Assembly: GCA_015222255.1 (NCBI GenBank)
Contig: JADFUX010000103.1
Span: 1-7,352 of the forward strand
DNA: 7,352 nt
Source of the DNA: Chloroflexota bacterium
Lineage (GTDB): Bacteria > Chloroflexota > Dehalococcoidia > GIF9 > AB-539-J10
Reading direction: 5' to 3'
Shown piece after piece: positions 1 through 6,537 of the stretch. How positions within the stretch are numbered: position 1 is the first letter of the stretch; each line of letters starts with the position of its first letter. The position numbers were made by a program, and so were the translations under genes. Below the pieces are notes generated by a model that was not told where the DNA came from, did not search any database, and saw nothing but the letters and a program-made list of their open reading frames with translations.

Positions 1-43
1 ATACAGGACATCCTCTCCGCTGATTGCTTTCAAGACCGCTTCT

Positions 44-189
44 GTGTGGAATAATACAGGGATAACTCGGCGTCGAAAAGGTTTTCGCACAGTCCGACGT
101 GGAAGGGTTGCTGACCACAAGGGCCAGACAAGCGGCGGAAACCTAGTGTCAACCCTCACGGTTCAGTGATAGGCCATGCTAGTCATGAA
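44..189 (+). other. Gene-free left edge, possibly a remnant of group II intron domain I
   Basis: No convincing reading frame was found here on either strand. The stretch begins with GTGTG at 44-48, which fits the GUGYG start of group II introns. It has a perfect hairpin CGAAAA-GG-TTTTCG (74-87), nested with CGTCG (71-75) against CGACG (95-99). It continues with blocks such as GGAAGGGTTGC and GTGTCAACCC that remind me of intron domain I. I see no reverse transcriptase frame and no domain V, so at best this is a 5' fragment cut off near the end of the neighbouring gene. The resemblance is from memory and weak; the sequence could simply be a structured intergenic region. Confidence 0.15.
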
Positions 190-1608
190 TCAGCCTCCCA
201 GGTTGCGTCTGATAATGTCCCAGTATGCGCCTCGAGCACCCCTTTCTATCAACTGGCACAGCACATCGTCATCGGCGTAATTGTAGCTTCCCTTCTCAGC
301 GGGTGCCGCCAGAGCCAGGAATCTGGAGTCGCCAGCCGTGAGTTCGTCTATTAGTGCCGGCGCATGGCTGCCAAGCTGAGGGGAGAGATAGAAAAGGGGC
401 TCATGAGCGGCTTGCCTCTTGTCAGGATGCAGCCCTCCCTTGATAGAGCCATCAGCTATGGCCTTTGCCAGGGGAGTGTGAGCGTATACCCTCACCCCGG
501 TGGCAATCCCGACCAGAGGGACATCCAATTGCTTCACTCTGTTGATTGTTAGCCTTGCTGTCTCTGCTGTCTCCCCAGGGCCGCCTATCATCAGGTCAAA
601 CATGTAGTTAAGCCCTTGGCTACGTAGGAGGCTGACCAGGTGGTGAACATCACTTGACGAATGTACCCTGCCCAGCCTATCTAGCTGCTCATCGCATAGC
701 GAGTCAACACCAAAGTTTATGCCAGCACAGCCTGCCACCTTCATAAGACTAGCTAGCTCCTGATCAAATGGAATGGGTGAGCAGTAACAATACCAGCTTA
801 TCTTCTTCCCTATGCCTCCCTGAATTATGGCTCGGCACACATCTTTAGCGTGCTCGACTGGGAGATTGAATTCACTATCGCACAAGTGCAACCACGATAC
901 TCCCTGGTCAATAAGGCCCTGGGCCTCTTGCACTATAGTCTGCGGTGGTCTGAGCCGGACTTTGTTTCCCTTGGCCAGGGGGTCGGCACAGAAGATGCAT
1001 TTTTGTGAGCAGCCTCGTTTTGTCTCTATCCCTACCATTGCTCCAAATTCTTCATATCTTTTGTTGTCAAAGGTTCGACGGTGAGGCGTGGGTAGGTTCC
1101 GAAGGTCGACGTCAACCCTGGGATTACGCATGACATCTGCGTTGCGCCAATAGACCATGTTGGGCAGCCGCACAAAGTCTTCCCCTTTGGCAAGACACTT
1201 GGCTAAGGCTAACAGTGCAGCTTCGCCGTCACCTTCGACACCACCATCAGCCTGTGTAGCCTGAAGCACAGCCTCAGGCATCGTGGAAAACCCGCCGCCA
1301 CCGAGGAAAACTGGTGCTTCAGTGAGCCTCCTGACTTCTGTGACAACATCACTAATCCAGGGCAAGAAGGACTTTCTGGATGCGAAGGAGCAATCGTCAG
1401 TATTACGGACTGATAAGCCTACTAGCAACGGCTCACCGTCTTCGAGGGCCCTTTGCACGGCCGCCTTCCAGTTGGTCTCGAAGGAGAGATCTAAGACGTG
1501 CACTGCCACGCCACCCTCAATTAGGGCCTCACCTACATACTCCAGACCCACAGGACTCACGGGTGGTCGGGCGATGTTAGTATTGATAAGGAGGACAGCT
1601 TGTGTCAT
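190..1608 (-). CDS. Cobalamin-binding-type radical SAM protein (B12-rSAM), substrate unknown
   Basis: This 472-residue cytoplasmic iron-sulfur enzyme has a B12-binding-type N-terminal domain (about residues 1-150) and a radical SAM barrel (about 190-410). The N-terminal domain shows SPVGLEYVGEAL near residue 18, GGGGFS at 103-108 and EGDGE at 125-129. The barrel carries CSQKCIFC, a CX3CX2C cluster motif at Cys200, Cys204 and Cys207, and later GGPGET near 342. No DxHxxG motif is visible, so a bound cobalamin would lack the usual lower histidine ligand, as in several class B radical SAM methylases. The frame is open upstream to a TTG at 1734. I chose the ATG at 1606-1608 because AGGCGG precedes it and because MTQAVLLINTN begins the Rossmann-like domain directly. 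It is divergent from the acyl-CoA genes, so a functional link is not implied. Methyltransferase or cyclase chemistry is possible; the substrate cannot be read from the sequence. Confidence 0.9.
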   Translation of the reverse strand: MTQAVLLINTNIARPPVSPVGLEYVGEALIEGGVAVHVLDLSFETNWKAAVQRALEDGEPLLVGLSVRNTDDCSFASRKSFLPWISDVVTEVRRLTEAPVFLGGGGFSTMPEAVLQATQADGGVEGDGEAALLALAKCLAKGEDFVRLPNMVYWRNADVMRNPRVDVDLRNLPTPHRRTFDNKRYEEFGAMVGIETKRGCSQKCIFCADPLAKGNKVRLRPPQTIVQEAQGLIDQGVSWLHLCDSEFNLPVEHAKDVCRAIIQGGIGKKISWYCYCSPIPFDQELASLMKVAGCAGINFGVDSLCDEQLDRLGRVHSSSDVHHLVSLLRSQGLNYMFDLMIGGPGETAETARLTINRVKQLDVPLVGIATGVRVYAHTPLAKAIADGSIKGGLHPDKRQAAHEPLFYLSPQLGSHAPALIDELTAGDSRFLALAAPAEKGSYNYADDDVLCQLIERGARGAYWDIIRRNLGG

Positions 1609-1610
1609 AG

Positions 1611-1664
1611 ACCGCCTAGCGGTACGCTCCTGTACCTGGCTGGGATGAGATGGAAGTACCGCTA
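1611..1664 (-). promoter_or_regulatory. Leader with two mutually exclusive pairings at the radical SAM RBS
   Basis: In the minus-strand leader, TAGCGGTAC (1664-1656) is a perfect 9-base complement of GTACCGCTA (1625-1617) across a 30-base loop. The 3' arm also contains ACCGC (1623-1619), which can instead pair with GCGGT (1615-1611), the core of the SD. The large hairpin would therefore free the SD and the small one would hide it. This has the geometry of a translational switch. The pairings are seen in the sequence; the regulation is inferred. It does not match a cobalamin or SAM riboswitch that I recognise. Confidence 0.35.
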
Positions 1665-1670
1665 ACAACA

Positions 1671-1679
1671 AGTATAGCA
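1671..1679 (-). promoter_or_regulatory. Possible extended -10 element for the radical SAM gene
   Basis: On the minus strand the bases read TGCTATACT, a good TGnTATAnT extended -10. No good -35 hexamer lies 17 bases upstream. Transcription would start near 1664, exactly where the leader hairpin begins, which makes the two observations consistent. A short AT-rich motif like this can occur by chance. Confidence 0.27.
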
Positions 1680-1775
1680 TCTCGGCGGCCGTGTATCTCC
1701 TGATCTCAAGTCGGGAAAGCGCTATGTCATGCAACTCACAGACCTTCGTGACGGTTGCTGGGCGAGGGCAGGATC

Positions 1776-2003
1776 ATGGTTCATATGGATGTATTCATGC
1801 TGGAGGAGTTGAAACGCCAGTAGAAGGCCGAAAGTGGCTTTCACGACTGGGAACTTCATACCTACCTGAAGGTGGAAGTTCGCAAAGGAGTAGTGGTGGC
1901 AAATGTGTTCCAGAGACATTGTGTGGAGATTGTTAGAATTTCCCTGAATAAGGCTAGCAAAATAGCCTCAAAGCTACTAGAATTACACGGATGTTATGGA
2001 TGC
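1776..2003 (+). pseudogene. Coding-like stretch with an in-frame amber, possible relic or N-terminal extension
   Basis: An ATG at 1776 has a fair SD (GAGGG, 1764-1768, seven bases upstream) and starts MVHMDVFMLEELKRQ. It then meets TAG at 1821-1823. The same frame continues without another stop through a protein-like segment (HDWELHTYLKVEVRKG, then NKASKIASKLLELHGCYGC) straight into the acyl-CoA synthetase frame. I do not recognise the segment. It may be a broken small gene, or part of it may be translated from GTG at 1896, which has AAAGGAG at 1884-1890 with five-base spacing. Ordinary genes here also end in TAG, which argues against routine amber recoding. Confidence 0.3.
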
Positions 2004-3479
2004 ATGAGAGAGGATGAAAGACTTGGAAAGGCACATGAGGCTCAGGTAGTGCGTACGCATTACGATTTGGAGTTTCTTTTTCATCCCCGCTCAATTGCCC
2101 TCGCTGGAATTAGCGTTAGCGACCCGGAGCATTGGACCAGAACCTTCTTCGACTCCCTTCTGGAATTTCAGTTCGAAGGACCGATCTATCCCGTAAATCC
2201 CAAGGGTGGTGAAATAGGAGGGCTCAAGGTTTACCCCAGTGTTGAGGACATTCCCGACACCGTGGATTATGCAATTAGCACGGTCTCTAATCGAGTGGCT
2301 CCTAAGTTGGTCGCGGAATGTGCTCGCAAAGGAGTAAAGGCGATACACTTTTGCACCGCAGGCTTTAGTGAGACTGGTGACGGAGAAGGGGCGAGACTGG
2401 AACTTGAGTTGGGCCGAGTCTCCAGAGACATGGGGATCAGAATCATTGGCCCCAACTGTATGGGGATTTATTGCCCTGAATCACGTCTCTCTTTCGATGT
2501 AGATTTTCCCAAGGAAAGTGGTTCAGTGGGGGTTCTTAGCCAGAGTGGTGGCAACGCCCTGGCCATAGTGAAACAGGCAATCTGCCGAGGCGTTCGGTTC
2601 AGCAAAGTCATAAGCTACGGCAATGCCTGTGACCTTAGCGAAAGCGATCTCCTGGAATACCTTACCGCCGATCCTAACACCAAAATCATAGCCTTGTACA
2701 TTGAGGGGGTCAGGGACGGGAAACGATTCTTGCGGGCGTTGGATGAGGCGGCGAGGGAAAAAGTGGTGATATTGCTTAAGGGAGGAGTTACTGAAGGGGG
2801 TGCCAGGGGGGCTGCTGGCCACACCGGATCCCTCGCTGGGAGCGAAGTTACTTGGGATTCGCTCTGCAAGCAACTGGGGGTGATTCGAGTCCATTCTCTG
2901 GAGGAATGGGCCGATGCCTTGGTGACGTTTTCGTTTATGCGTCCTCCTCGAGGGAGAAATGTTGCCCTGGTAGGCGCTGGAGGTGGAGCGAGTGTTCTGA
3001 TAGCCGACGAGTTTGAAAAGAGAGGGTTGAAAGTCCCGGAGTTGCCTGAGGAAATCAGGAGTCGGATAGGTGAGTTTACCCAGGCCGCGGGCAATATCTT
3101 GCGAAATCCCATAGACTATTCACAGACTGTTCTGGAGACCGAGAAACTAGTGAAAACTATTGGCATCATTTCAGAGTGGGAAGGGATTGATTGCGTAATT
3201 GGATTCTTGATGGCATTCTCACGTCAGAGTCTAAGGGCAGGTGGTCTATTGGACCGGGCGACAGAAGGAATTCTGGAGGCCAGCAAGGCAGTTTCAAAGC
3301 CGATGGCCATGATGTTTGAGCCCCGCATTTTGCCGGAAGAAGTGAATCAGGTTTTCCCTCTTATGGATAAGTTTGTTTCCTCAGGGCTGCCGCTCTATTA
3401 CTCCTTTGCCAGTGCTGCCAATGCCCTGAACTTGTACTTAAGTTATGAGGAGACGCGGGCTAGAAAACCAAGGAGGTAG
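2004..3479 (+). CDS. Acyl-CoA synthetase (NDP-forming), alpha-chain type
   Basis: This 491-residue protein belongs to the NDP-forming acyl-CoA synthetase/succinyl-CoA ligase superfamily, whose members interconvert an acyl-CoA plus NDP and phosphate with the free acid, CoA and NTP. The CoA-binding Rossmann domain starts at LEFLFHPRSIALAG (about residues 22-116). It is followed by GPNCMG (149-154), SQSGG (179-183), and the ligase-CoA domain with GHTGSLAGS, whose His273 is the expected phosphohistidine. A third domain has GAGGGASVLIADEFEKRGL (324-342) and RNPIDY (367-372). The ATP-grasp (beta) domain is absent and no beta gene lies next door, so the partner is either encoded elsewhere or lost. 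The ATG at 2004 gives the usual short N-terminus but has a poor SD; GTG at 1896 has a much better one and would add 36 residues. The acyl substrate cannot be told from the sequence. Confidence 0.88.
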   Translation: MREDERLGKAHEAQVVRTHYDLEFLFHPRSIALAGISVSDPEHWTRTFFDSLLEFQFEGPIYPVNPKGGEIGGLKVYPSVEDIPDTVDYAISTVSNRVAPKLVAECARKGVKAIHFCTAGFSETGDGEGARLELELGRVSRDMGIRIIGPNCMGIYCPESRLSFDVDFPKESGSVGVLSQSGGNALAIVKQAICRGVRFSKVISYGNACDLSESDLLEYLTADPNTKIIALYIEGVRDGKRFLRALDEAAREKVVILLKGGVTEGGARGAAGHTGSLAGSEVTWDSLCKQLGVIRVHSLEEWADALVTFSFMRPPRGRNVALVGAGGGASVLIADEFEKRGLKVPELPEEIRSRIGEFTQAAGNILRNPIDYSQTVLETEKLVKTIGIISEWEGIDCVIGFLMAFSRQSLRAGGLLDRATEGILEASKAVSKPMAMMFEPRILPEEVNQVFPLMDKFVSSGLPLYYSFASAANALNLYLSYEETRARKPRR

Positions 3480-3802
3480 TGGCAATATTTGCGACATGTG
3501 GTGGTCGGCCAGTTTTGCTAGATTGGATGGCGTTTGTGTCACTGACGGAAGGATACTGAACCTTGCCCGGCGCAGCGATGGCATATCCTGAAACCTCGTT
3601 GGTGCCACCGAAATACCTCCGGTTCGGTGCTCCTCGAACAGCTTCCCCGTGATGCAAGCAAAGCGGATTCCTCCTCACAAAGCCAGTGATGACCGAGATG
3701 GAAGGTCAAATACCTTAAGCATTGGAGGCTTCTCTAATATCTCTGAGACAGAAATCTTGGAGCGATTAGCTGAGACTACACTCGTGTATCCTGCAATGTA
3801 TC

Positions 3803-3819
3803 ACAGTACTATCTACTGT
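3803..3819. promoter_or_regulatory. Inverted repeat, possible operator
   Basis: ACAGTA-CTATC-TACTGT is a perfect 6-base inverted repeat with a 5-base centre. It lies just upstream of a possible extended -10 element (3824-3832), over the place where a -35 would be. That position suits a dimeric regulator. No regulator gene is in the window and six-base arms can occur by chance. Confidence 0.3.
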
Positions 3820-3823
3820 TATG

Positions 3824-3832
3824 TGCTATATT
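3824..3832 (+). promoter_or_regulatory. Possible extended -10 promoter element
   Basis: TGCTATATT matches the extended -10 pattern and shares TGCTATA with the element before the radical SAM gene. The predicted start is near 3839, giving a leader of about 60 bases to the ATG at 3899. It would originally have served the acetoacetyl-CoA synthetase and now could drive the thiolase operon. No clear -35 is present. Confidence 0.3.
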
Positions 3833-3898
3833 GAGGGAGAGGCTGAAAGACGTGGCTTCATAGACTAAATAGCCTCTTTAATATGCAAGGAGGACGGC

Positions 3899-4237
3899 AT
3901 GGGCAAGTTGCTGTGGGAACCATCAGAAGAACGAAAGAGAAATGCCAATATGACGAAGTTCATAGGCTCCGTCAACAAGATTTATGGACAGAACCTTTTC
4001 GCTGTCAATGGATATTTCTATAAAGAGGAGGCTTTCAATGCTCTTCCCAAAGCGGCTGGAATTGTAAGGGGAATACCCTGAATTGAGGAAGTCGTTGTAG
4101 CTTGCTATACGGAAGAGAAACCGGATATCGGCTATATCCCTGAGTCTGTACATTATGGTGATTTCCTATCGATGGAAAAGGGACTTGAAATCCAGTTTGA
4201 ACGATTACCCTTTGATCATCCCGTATATATCATGTTT
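3899..4237 (+). pseudogene. Acetoacetyl-CoA synthetase remnant (internal deletion, in-frame stop, truncated)
   Basis: The start is intact: AAGGAGG five bases before ATG. The first 32 codons (LLWEPSEERKRNANMTKFI...) match the N-terminus of acetoacetate-CoA ligase, an AMP-forming enzyme of about 650 residues. At about 3995 the frame jumps to LFAVNGYFYKEEAFNALPKAAGI, which in the family lies well over 100 residues further in. A TGA at 4079-4081 then interrupts it. The same frame continues as IEEVVVACYTEEKPDIGYIPESV and ends in the family-typical FERLPFDHPVYIMF, just where the SSGTTG P-loop should follow. The P-loop, the rest of the adenylation domain and the catalytic lysine are missing, so no enzyme can be made. 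An open frame of 60 codons to the TGA should not be annotated as a real small protein. It sits 38 bases before the thiolase, suggesting it once headed that operon. Confidence 0.85.
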
Positions 4238-4260
4238 CCCCCAGGGCAGAGCGTCTCTAG

Positions 4261-4268
4261 AAAGGAGG
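4261..4268 (+). promoter_or_regulatory. Strong RBS of the thiolase gene
   Basis: AAAGGAGG stands seven bases before the ATG at 4276. It is close to a perfect SD and fixes the thiolase start. It also shows that this gene is translated independently of the dead reading frame upstream. Confidence 0.85.
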
Positions 4269-4275
4269 AGCAGAT

Positions 4276-5472
4276 ATGGCAAAGAAAGTCGGGATAGTGG
4301 GTGCTGCAGTGACACCCTTCAAGGGGAGGTGGTATGAGAAGACCTACTATGAACTAGCCCAGATGGCCACCAGGGAAGCAGTGAAGGATGCTGCTATTTC
4401 CATTAAGGACGTGGATGCTGCCTTCTATAGTATTTACAACGATATCTTCGAGAGGACTTGCATTCCTGAGCATCCTCTGCATGGCATCATAGGAATGCAA
4501 CACAAGCCGGGAATTCGCATAAGCTGTGGTGGTGCAACAGGCGCCTATACCATATCGGCAGCCCACGCTTATCTGGCCGGGGAAAGGTTCAAAATTGTGT
4601 TAGTTCTAGGAGTGGAGAAAGCTACCGATTGCTTTGACTTCTTATCCATGTCAGCTACTCCGGAGGTGATTAAGGCCATTGCCTGGTCGGGAGATAGCTT
4701 CTTTGAGCAAAAGCTGGGCTGGTCGGCATCTGATAGTTACGCCGAAGTAGTCCTAGGCTATATGGATGAACACCCCGGCGATTTGAAGCCGGAGGTCACC
4801 GCCCAGATATCATCTCAGCTTAGCAAGCAGGCGAGAACTAATCCCTATGCCCAGCGACAATTCGACCAGGTCACTCCTGAAGAGGTGATGAACTCCAGAT
4901 ACATAGTCTATCCTTTCAAAGAATTGGAAATCTGCGTTTATTCCGAAGGCGCCGCAGCCTTGATCCTGGCTGAGGAGGAGACTGCCAAAGCCATGGCTAA
5001 GAATAGCGGAAAGCCTATAGTGTGGATAACCGGTCTTGGTGAAGCTAATGAGCACTCCTTCGCCGGCAAGAATCAGAAAGACATGTCTCGAATTATGTCC
5101 GGCCACCTGGCCTCTCACAGAGCTTATGATATGGCAGGAATAGAAGATCCTGTCAAGGCCATACAAGTCGTCGAGCTTCATGATGCCTTCGTTCACGAGC
5201 TTGAGATTACCCTGGCTGAGTTTGGCTTAGTACCTTTAGGCAGAGCCGATTCCCTTATCGAAGAGGGCATTATGCTGCCCGGCGGAAGGCTTCTGGTTAG
5301 CCCTTCTGGCGGGCTAATCTACTGCGGACACGCTGTGGGTGCCAGCAACATAATGTCGGCTTGGTCAGCAAGGAAGGAACTGATCGAGAGGAACCTAAGG
5401 ACGGCCATGGTGCACGGTACAGGAAGTACTGTTGCCCAATATATGGCATGTCAAATACTGGAGCATGAATAG
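4276..5472 (+). CDS. SCP2/SCPx-type thiolase family protein
   Basis: This 398-residue protein is full length for a thiolase; the family cleaves 3-oxoacyl-CoA with CoA, or runs the reverse Claisen condensation, in the cytoplasm. RISCGGATGA places the nucleophilic cysteine at Cys84. ELHDAF (His302) is the SCP2-type version of the NEAF loop, and GGLIYCGHAVGAS contains the catalytic His352. The C-terminal catalytic Cys motif of classical thiolases (CxG) is replaced by HGTGSTVA near residue 380, as is usual in the SCP2-like branch. Cys350, two residues before His352, is unusual in my memory of the family. The next gene encodes a DUF35 protein, which in archaeal mevalonate synthesis and in steroid side-chain degradation forms a complex with a thiolase-like enzyme. 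A beta-oxidation or acyl-CoA cleavage role is therefore inferred. A retro-aldolase of the Ltp2 kind is an alternative that the kept Cys84 makes less likely. Confidence 0.93.
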   Translation: MAKKVGIVGAAVTPFKGRWYEKTYYELAQMATREAVKDAAISIKDVDAAFYSIYNDIFERTCIPEHPLHGIIGMQHKPGIRISCGGATGAYTISAAHAYLAGERFKIVLVLGVEKATDCFDFLSMSATPEVIKAIAWSGDSFFEQKLGWSASDSYAEVVLGYMDEHPGDLKPEVTAQISSQLSKQARTNPYAQRQFDQVTPEEVMNSRYIVYPFKELEICVYSEGAAALILAEEETAKAMAKNSGKPIVWITGLGEANEHSFAGKNQKDMSRIMSGHLASHRAYDMAGIEDPVKAIQVVELHDAFVHELEITLAEFGLVPLGRADSLIEEGIMLPGGRLLVSPSGGLIYCGHAVGASNIMSAWSARKELIERNLRTAMVHGTGSTVAQYMACQILEHE

Positions 5473-5477
5473 GGAGG
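5471..5477 (+). promoter_or_regulatory. RBS overlapping the thiolase stop codon
   Basis: AGGGAGG begins with the last two bases of the thiolase TAG and lies seven bases before the ATG at 5485. A ribosome terminating on the thiolase would sit on the next RBS, so the two products are probably translationally coupled, as suits partners of one complex. Confidence 0.8.
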
Positions 5478-5484
5478 CTTAGAT

Positions 5485-6492
5485 ATGGCGGAGAAAAAAC
5501 AGAAGGTTATACCTGACGAATACATACCCGAAGTTGCTAGCAGAGTAGTGACCATCGAAGGTAGCGACTACTTGGTGGAAAACGACGCTATGTACACCTT
5601 CTACGAAAGGAGCATGGGGGAGTTCTCTCCCTTTTTCCTGGCTATTAGAGATGAAAAGAAGATACTGGGCTGCAAGTGCACAAAATGTGGCATCGTCAGG
5701 GTGCCCCCGATGCTGACCCATTGCCCTGATTGTGACTTTGCTCCCACGCAGCCAGTGGAGGTAGGACAGGTGGGCAGGATGAATACCACGCCTCCTATTA
5801 CTTACTTTGCTACCTCCCTGTTTCTTCATATTGCCCCTTATGGTAGAGGTCGAGTGATACTGGAGGGGGCTGATACTGCAATGAGCGTAAACCTGTATAC
5901 CACAACCGGCATACTGGTGCCGGGATTAATCAAGAAGGGAACGGAGGTAAAAGTCATCTTTAAGGGTGAGCGTGTCGGCGAAATAACAGATATCTTCTGC
6001 GTGCCTACTTCCGAGCTTACCCCAGACCAGATTACCAAGAAAGGGCTTGAAGAATCAGAGCTCAACTGGGCAACACCGAAGGAGCCCGTATTCCCCAAGG
6101 CTAGCGAGGAGGACATAGCTATCTACAAGCAATCCCTCAAGGAGATGCAAGCCCTGGCTGCTGAGATGAGCAAGTCGAAACGTGCTCGCAAGGCTATCGA
6201 AGGCTGGAAGCGTGATATTGCGGTGAAGACCAAGGCGGGTGAGTTTGCTATGTGTATCAACGACGGCGACTTCAGCATTGAGGAGAGGAGGTTAGGGTCT
6301 CCCGACTTTGTAATGGCTTGTGAAGACCCAAAAACCTTGCTCGATGGCCTAAGCTATAAAGGTGCTATCACCGACTCCGTGATAATGAAGAAGCTGTGGA
6401 TAAGCAAAAACATGGAGTTCAACACTATCTTCAAGCTGGACAGGTTAGCCCGCTTCCTGGCTAGGGAAAAGAAGGAGGCAGCGAAGCAATAA
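5485..6492 (+). CDS. DUF35 zinc-ribbon/OB-fold protein with C-terminal SCP2 domain
   Basis: This 335-residue protein starts 12 bases after the thiolase stop. After an N-terminal helical part (FYERSMGEFSPFF, about 38-51) comes a rubredoxin-like zinc ribbon with Cys65-x2-Cys68 and Cys80-x2-Cys83; Cys63 is an extra neighbouring cysteine. An OB-fold follows (about 90-175). A charged linker with a likely helix (205-240) leads to an SCP2 sterol-carrier-like domain (about 236-330), recognised by IEGWKRDIAVKTKAG, FAMCINDGDFSIEE and the ending FNTIFKLDRLARFL. DUF35 proteins are non-catalytic partners that bind acyl-CoA and bridge or stabilise thiolase-type enzymes; SCP2 domains bind lipids or acyl-CoA. 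The natural reading is a subunit that holds the substrate for the thiolase encoded just upstream. The domain calls are firm; the fused architecture is the odd point. Confidence 0.92.
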   Translation: MAEKKQKVIPDEYIPEVASRVVTIEGSDYLVENDAMYTFYERSMGEFSPFFLAIRDEKKILGCKCTKCGIVRVPPMLTHCPDCDFAPTQPVEVGQVGRMNTTPPITYFATSLFLHIAPYGRGRVILEGADTAMSVNLYTTTGILVPGLIKKGTEVKVIFKGERVGEITDIFCVPTSELTPDQITKKGLEESELNWATPKEPVFPKASEEDIAIYKQSLKEMQALAAEMSKSKRARKAIEGWKRDIAVKTKAGEFAMCINDGDFSIEERRLGSPDFVMACEDPKTLLDGLSYKGAITDSVIMKKLWISKNMEFNTIFKLDRLARFLAREKKEAAKQ

Positions 6493-6537
6493 CCCAGATA
6501 GGTAACGGCCAAAAGCTGTCATAGAAACGGGGGACCA

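Larger units (their letters stand above)
3480..3898 (+). other. Intergenic region without a recognisable gene
   Basis: About 420 bases separate the synthetase from the next start. One plus-strand frame is open from 3481 to 3834 apart from a TGA at 3589-3591, and a 72-codon minus-strand frame covers its left half. Neither has an SD or any motif I recognise, and both look like chance or heavily decayed sequence. The right end carries the promoter-like element and inverted repeat listed separately. AAGGAGG at 3887-3893 is the intact RBS of the downstream pseudogene. No rho-independent terminator was found after 3479. Confidence 0.6.

Noticed and set aside
1..160. Open minus-strand frame ending in a protein-like HTEAVLKAISGEDVLY
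   Set aside because: Arg-rich, no SD or credible start, and it runs off the edge; not enough to call a gene.
151..163. AACC-CTCAC-GGTT as a terminator of the radical SAM gene
   Set aside because: Only four-base arms and no following T tract on either strand.
1821..1823. TAG as a pyrrolysine codon
   Set aside because: TAG ends the synthetase (3477-3479) and the thiolase (5470-5472) as a normal stop, and the surrounding peptide is not a methylamine methyltransferase. Kept only as an open question.
2523..3112. Two long overlapping minus-strand frames inside the synthetase
   Set aside because: The plus-strand frame has the phosphohistidine and CoA-binding motifs across the same bases; these are codon-bias shadows.
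3460..3678. Minus-strand frame of 72 codons after the synthetase
   Set aside because: No SD, no recognisable motif, and it overlaps the synthetase end; treated as chance.
3649..3834. Plus-strand frame of 61 codons before the pseudogene
   Set aside because: The GTG start lacks an SD and the peptide matches nothing I know; may be decayed sequence but not supportable as a gene.
4079..4081. TGA in the acetoacetyl-CoA synthetase frame as a selenocysteine codon
   Set aside because: The family has no selenoprotein members that I know of at this site, and the frame also has a large deletion and loses its P-loop, so ordinary decay explains it.
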